A stretch of 64,000 nt of DNA from Halorubellus salinus (GTDB taxonomy: Archaea > Halobacteriota > Halobacteria > Halobacteriales > Natrialbaceae): assembly GCF_020567525.1 (NCBI RefSeq), contig NZ_JAJCVI010000005.1, forward strand, positions 186,001-250,000, given 5' to 3'. A program made the position numbers and the translations under genes. How positions within the stretch are numbered: the first letter of the stretch is position 1; the number at the start of each line of letters is the position of its first letter. A model generated the notes under the pieces. It saw nothing but the letters and a program-made list of their open reading frames with translations. It did no database searches and was not told the origin of the DNA. Below, piece by piece: positions 60,720 through 64,000 of this stretch.

Positions 60720-61847
60720 GTGTACCTGCTGGAACTCGGCGGCGAGGACGACGCGTTCGCGCGCCGCGAGGCGGCGACGGCAGCGACGGGCGTCTCGCGG
60801 CTCGGCGTCGGCCTCGCGACGGCGGACGCGGTGGTCCCGGAGCGCGTCCGCGGGCTGGCGTACACGCGGCGTGCGAGCGAACTCGTCGGGACCGGCGACG
60901 CCTCGATAGCGTCGGCGCGCGCGCTCCTCGACGCCGCGCCGCTCGCCCGGGAGGGCTCGGTCGCGGTTCGCGCGCGGGACGTCCGCGGCGCCACGGGCGT
61001 GTCGACGAGCGACGCCGAACGGGAACTCGGTGGCGTGCTCGTCGACCGCGGGTTCGACGTCGACCTCGACGACCCCGACCACGTCCTGCGGGTCGCGTTC
61101 GCGCCGGATGACGAGGCGCTACGCGCCTCGGACAGTCGAGCGGGCGACGCCCGCGACACCGAGGTGGACCCGGCGACAGAGGACGCGTCCCACGGCCCGC
61201 AGTCCGGGGACGCTGGCGTCTGCGCGGTCGGCTGGGAGACCGCGGCGTCGGTCCGGGACTTCGGCGACCGGAAGCCGACGGACCGGCCGTTCTTCCAGCC
61301 GGGGAGCATGGACCCGCTGCTGGCGCGCGCGATAGCGAACCTCGCTGGCGCGCGCCCCGGTGCGACCGTGCTCGACCCGATGTGCGGGACCGGCGGCGTG
61401 CTCGTCGAGGCCGGGCTCGTCGGCGCGGACGTCCTCGGCGTGGACGCGCAGGCGAAGATGGCGCGGGGTGCGCGCGAGAACCTCGCCGCGTTCCTGGAGT
61501 CGGGAGTCCCGGAGCTCGCGACGCCGGGCGACTGGGCGACGATGCGCGGGGACGCGACGCGGCTCGCGCTCCGCGACGACACGGTCACCGGCGTGGTGTT
61601 CGACGCCCCGTACGGCCGCCAGTCGAAGATAGAGACGCACGCGCTCGACGACCTCGTCGCGGGCGCACTCGAGGAGAGTCGCCGGGTCGCGGACCGCTGC
61701 GTGCTCGTCGCCGACCGCGACTGGCGCGACGCCGCCCGGGACGCCGGGTGGACGGTCGACGCGGCGTTCAAGCGGCGCGTGCACGCGAGCCTCGACCGGT
61801 ACGTGCTCGTGCTCGACGACGACGGCGTCGACGCGCGCGCCGTCTGA
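60720..61847 (+). CDS. tRNA (guanine(10)-N2)-dimethyltransferase
   Basis: Methyltransferase of 375 residues that modifies G10 of tRNA (Trm-G10). The N-terminal half has the YLLELGGEDDAFARREA and THUMP-type region (SVAVRARDVRGATG); the C-terminal half has the SAM-binding MCGTGGVLVEAGLVGADVLG and the catalytic motif VFDAPYGRQSKIE (D-A-P-Y-G). An acidic insert (residues about 150-175) is typical of halophilic versions. The GTG giving the family start (YLLELGG) was chosen; the frame is open a little further upstream. Confidence 0.92.
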   Translation: MYLLELGGEDDAFARREAATAATGVSRLGVGLATADAVVPERVRGLAYTRRASELVGTGDASIASARALLDAAPLAREGSVAVRARDVRGATGVSTSDAERELGGVLVDRGFDVDLDDPDHVLRVAFAPDDEALRASDSRAGDARDTEVDPATEDASHGPQSGDAGVCAVGWETAASVRDFGDRKPTDRPFFQPGSMDPLLARAIANLAGARPGATVLDPMCGTGGVLVEAGLVGADVLGVDAQAKMARGARENLAAFLESGVPELATPGDWATMRGDATRLALRDDTVTGVVFDAPYGRQSKIETHALDDLVAGALEESRRVADRCVLVADRDWRDAARDAGWTVDAAFKRRVHASLDRYVLVLDDDGVDARAV

Positions 61848-61880
61848 CCGCGATTCTTCCGGAGGACTTCGGGCTGTGAG

Positions 61881-62261
61881 CTACGCGTACCGGCCGTAGC
61901 CGGCGGCGACGACCACGCCGCCGAGGCTCGCGACCGCGAGCACGAGTACCCGGTATCCTGCGTCGTCGAGGAGGACGTCCGACGCGACGAGCATCGCGAG
62001 ACGGCCCTCGGGCGCGAGCGAGACGAACGGGACGGCGACGAGCCACGCGCCGAGCGCGAACGCCCACACGGCCTCGTAGTCGAGGACGCCACTGGCTGCG
62101 GCGACGACGCCCGCGAGCGCGCCGAGCGCGAGCACCGCGGCGACGAACGTCGTCCGAGCGTCCGTCGCGACGGCGTCCGCGAGGAGCGCGACGACGAACA
62201 CCGCGACGAGGACGACGCCGGCGGCGACGCCGACGCGCTCGAAGCGACTCGGGTCGGTCAT
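61881..62261 (-). CDS. Four-helix membrane protein, unknown function
   Basis: Protein of 126 residues beginning MTDPSRFERVGVAAGVVLVA, with four hydrophobic helices (VGVAAGVVLVAVFVVALLAD, FVAAVLALGALAGVVAAAS, AFALGAWLVAVPFVSLA, YRVLVLAVASLGGVVVAAG). The N-terminal MTDPSRFERVG start is plausible. No family was recognised. Confidence 0.65.
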   Translation of the reverse strand: MTDPSRFERVGVAAGVVLVAVFVVALLADAVATDARTTFVAAVLALGALAGVVAAASGVLDYEAVWAFALGAWLVAVPFVSLAPEGRLAMLVASDVLLDDAGYRVLVLAVASLGGVVVAAGYGRYA

Positions 62262-62326
62262 GCGACTGCCTGCGAGAGCGCACAGAATAGGTCTGTTGGT
62301 GACTCACCCCGCGAGGTCGTGCGCGT

Positions 62327-62764
62327 TCACTCCGCGAGGTCGTGCGCGGTCGTCTGCATCTCGCGTTCCTCGTCGGAGTCGACGTCGAGCGCCGGCACCC
62401 CCGTCGGTTTCCCGTCCTCGTCGACGGCGACGAACGTGAAGCACGCCGCGGTGGTCTTCGCCATCTCACCGGTCAGGGGGTCCTCGCGGTGCGCGCGCAG
62501 GAACACGCGGACGCTCGTCCGCCCCGCGTCGAACACGTACGCCTCGATGACGGCGGTGTCGCCGACGGGAATCGGTCGTTCGAAGCTGAACTCGTCGACC
62601 GCCGCGGTCACGCACGGCGCGCCAGCGAACCGCATCGCGCTCATCGCCCCCACCTCGTCCATCCACTTCATGAGGTTCCCGCCGTGGACGGCGTCGTAGT
62701 TGTTCGCGTGATTCGGCTGGACGCGCTGGCGGTTCTCGATGTACGTCTCGGCGAGCGAAGCCAT
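62327..62764 (-). CDS. Acyl-CoA thioesterase, hot-dog fold
   Basis: Protein of 145 residues of the YciA/ACOT type. Seen: QPNHANNYDAVHGGNLMKWM with the catalytic HGG and DEVGAMSAMRFAG, VTAAVDEFSFERPIPVGDTA, and TSVRVFLRAHREDPLTGE. It hydrolyses acyl-CoA thioesters; chain length is not predictable. It lies between an RFC-like gene and a small membrane gene on the same strand. Confidence 0.92.
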   Translation of the reverse strand: MASLAETYIENRQRVQPNHANNYDAVHGGNLMKWMDEVGAMSAMRFAGAPCVTAAVDEFSFERPIPVGDTAVIEAYVFDAGRTSVRVFLRAHREDPLTGEMAKTTAACFTFVAVDEDGKPTGVPALDVDSDEEREMQTTAHDLAE

Positions 62765-62813
62765 ACGTCGACCGTTCGCGCACCCGCCGCAAAAACCCCG
62801 GGCGCGAACCGGC

Positions 62814-63836
62814 TCAGGTGTCGACGCGCGGCCCGTCCTCGCGGCCGAGTTCCGCGAGCATGTGCGAGAGGTGCACGCGGTCGCTCGACCCCTCGGTCAT
62901 GTCGAGGTCGATCTGGCCCGCGAGCTCGTACAGCGTCGCCAGCCTGTCGCCGTCGTACCGCGACCTGGCCTCGTCGAGCACGACCTCGAGGACCTCGCCG
63001 CCCTCGTAGCCCTCGTCGACGAGGAGGTCGTCGAGGACGCCCCTGGCGTCCATGAACTCGCCGGCTTCGGCCGCGTCCAGCATCTCCTGGACCTGCTCCT
63101 CGTGCGCGACGTCACCGAGCGTCTCGTACGCCGCCTGCATCGACACCTCGCCCTCGCCCTCGTACGTCGTCTGCGCCGCCAGCACCGCCTCGCGCACGTC
63201 ACCGTCCGCGAACCCGGCGACGTACTCCAGTCCGTCCGCGTCGTATTCGACGCCCTCGCGCTCGCAGACGCGCTCGAGGACGTCGACGAGCGCGCCGTGA
63301 CTCGCCGCCGGCATCGACACCGGGAAGCACCGCGACCGGATCGGCGGAATGAGCTTCGTCGGCTGGCGCGTCGTCACCACGAACTGCGTCGCCTCGTGGT
63401 ACTGCTCCATCACGCGCCGCAACGCCTGCTGGAAGTCGATGCGAACCGCCTCCGCGTTGTCGAGCACCACCGTCTTGTAGTGCCCGCTCACGGGCTGATA
63501 GCTCGCACTCTCCTTCAGCACGTGGTTTATCATGTCGCGCTTGGAGAGGTGGGACTTCCCGCGGAGGAACGACGCGAACCGCGGGTCGTTCGTGATCTCC
63601 TTTTTCGTCCTATCGAAGAAGTCCGCGACGTTGATCTCCACGAGGTCGTTCTCCGGGTCCGCGTGGCTCTCCCGCGCGAGCGCTCGCGCGGCAGCGGTCT
63701 TCCCGACGCCCGCCGGCCCGTACAGCACGAGGTTTATCGGGTCGTCCACGGCGTGCTGGAGGTACTCGCGAGCGTCCTCCTGAGGGAGGTCCGCGAGCGT
63801 CGGCGCGTGTCGGTCGGTCCACAGCGGCGCGTCCAT
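62814..63836 (-). CDS. Replication factor C small-subunit-like AAA+ ATPase
   Basis: Clamp-loader-type protein of 340 residues. Seen: Walker A in YGPAGVGKTAAARALA; a Walker B position reading VVLDNAEAVRIDFQQAL, with Asn in place of the usual Glu; the arginine finger motif in IPPIRSRCFPV; and a C-terminal collar domain. Haloarchaea have two small RFC-like subunits, and this one fits the second (often called RfcC); its Walker B change suggests weak or no ATP hydrolysis. The ATG gives MDAPLWTDRHAPTL; the two codons before it are also possible starts. Confidence 0.9.
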   Translation of the reverse strand: MDAPLWTDRHAPTLADLPQEDAREYLQHAVDDPINLVLYGPAGVGKTAAARALARESHADPENDLVEINVADFFDRTKKEITNDPRFASFLRGKSHLSKRDMINHVLKESASYQPVSGHYKTVVLDNAEAVRIDFQQALRRVMEQYHEATQFVVTTRQPTKLIPPIRSRCFPVSMPAASHGALVDVLERVCEREGVEYDADGLEYVAGFADGDVREAVLAAQTTYEGEGEVSMQAAYETLGDVAHEEQVQEMLDAAEAGEFMDARGVLDDLLVDEGYEGGEVLEVVLDEARSRYDGDRLATLYELAGQIDLDMTEGSSDRVHLSHMLAELGREDGPRVDT

Positions 63837-63910
63837 CACCACGACGTAGTCGCGGCCGCGGTACGAATCTGTCGGTTACGTCACGGCGTCGTCGCCCACC
63901 GAGTCGACGC

Positions 63911-63950
63911 GATGCCCTCGCACGCAGTCCAAGCGACGCCCTCGCACGCA
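63911..63950. repeat. Direct repeat upstream of the RFC-like gene, 24-bp period
   Basis: GATGCCCTCGCACGCA at 63911-63926 recurs as GACGCCCTCGCACGCA at 63935-63950, in the region between two divergent starts. Confidence 0.75.
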
Positions 63951-63966
63951 ATCGACGCGCGCCGCT

Positions 63967-64000
63967 ATGGAGGTCGTGGAGAACGGAAGAATGCGCGGAG
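63967..64000 (+). CDS. Possible gene start cut by the window edge
   Basis: An ATG opens a frame reading MEVVENGRMRG that runs off the end of the window. The acidic start is compatible with a real gene divergent from the RFC-like gene, but eleven codons are too few to decide, and no promoter was clear. Confidence 0.25.
   Translation, partial: MEVVENGRMRG

Noticed and set aside
1-64000. Prophage, integrase or insertion sequence
   Set aside because: No transposase, integrase, capsid or plasmid replication motif was recognised in any frame, and no long terminal repeats or target duplications were seen.

Overview
The window is chromosomal DNA of an extremely halophilic archaeon (class Halobacteria; genus not determinable from the sequence alone). 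The evidence is high GC, very acidic proteins rich in Asp and Glu, archaeal information-processing genes (TBP, eIF6, L31e, L39e, L18a/LX, prefoldin alpha, SRP54, FtsY, Hjc, the primase large subunit, an RFC small subunit, the tRNA G10 methyltransferase), a HalX response regulator, twin-arginine lipoproteins, archaeal pilin-like proteins, and TATA-like boxes about 27 bases before many start codons, as in leaderless haloarchaeal genes. I see no rRNA, tRNA, CRISPR array, transposase or phage module. Layout: 1-12.3 kb carries three heme genes on the minus strand (hemC cut by the window edge, hemL, hemB), separated by an EamA transporter, a CopB-type copper ATPase with a SHOCT protein, metY, and the nitrogen pair amt-glnK preceded by a 42-codon coupled ORF. 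12.4-28 kb is mixed housekeeping and membrane genes: DedA, two tandem GNAT acetyltransferases, a DUF4870 protein, a membrane-bound HdrD-like iron-sulfur protein, a probable conditioned-medium-induced protein, an orphan Cas4-like protein, Sua5, a cysteine-less redoxin overlapping a CPFC thioredoxin-fold protein, a CNNM/CorC protein, a Pit-family phosphate transporter and a receiver-PAS regulator. 28-41.7 kb holds upp, surE, the SRP/translation genes (rplX-pfdA-ftsY, ffh, L39e-L31e-eIF6), thpR and priL; a 2.1-kb pilin-like gene on the other strand splits the translation/secretion genes. 42-57 kb holds a P19-like lipoprotein, a degenerate DyP/EfeB-like protein, TrkH, a winged-helix regulator, a SWIM protein, hjc, ahcY, a large PAS-GAF histidine kinase and two divergent cell-surface genes. 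57-64 kb holds a mtaD-like amidohydrolase, hisG, tbp, trmG10, an acyl-CoA thioesterase and an RFC-like AAA+ gene. How the genes work together: hemL-hemB-hemC are successive steps of C5-pathway heme synthesis; amt and glnK form an ammonium uptake and sensing unit; ffh and ftsY are the two SRP GTPases; ahcY, metY and the mtaD-like gene touch S-adenosyl and homocysteine metabolism; the P19-like and DyP-like lipoproteins probably act on iron or copper at the cell surface. Two non-coding patterns stand out. First, a family of 9-bp-stem, 4-nt-loop hairpins with conserved flanks lies just after ahcY (three copies, one with multiple paired base changes that keep the stem) and after the histidine kinase gene (one copy, same orientation relative to its gene); these look like terminators or 3'-end processing sites. 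Second, many intergenic regions hold short tandem repeats (period 16-40 bp), and in at least seven cases the repeat unit carries or starts at the stop codon of the adjacent gene, as if gene 3' ends had been copied outward.
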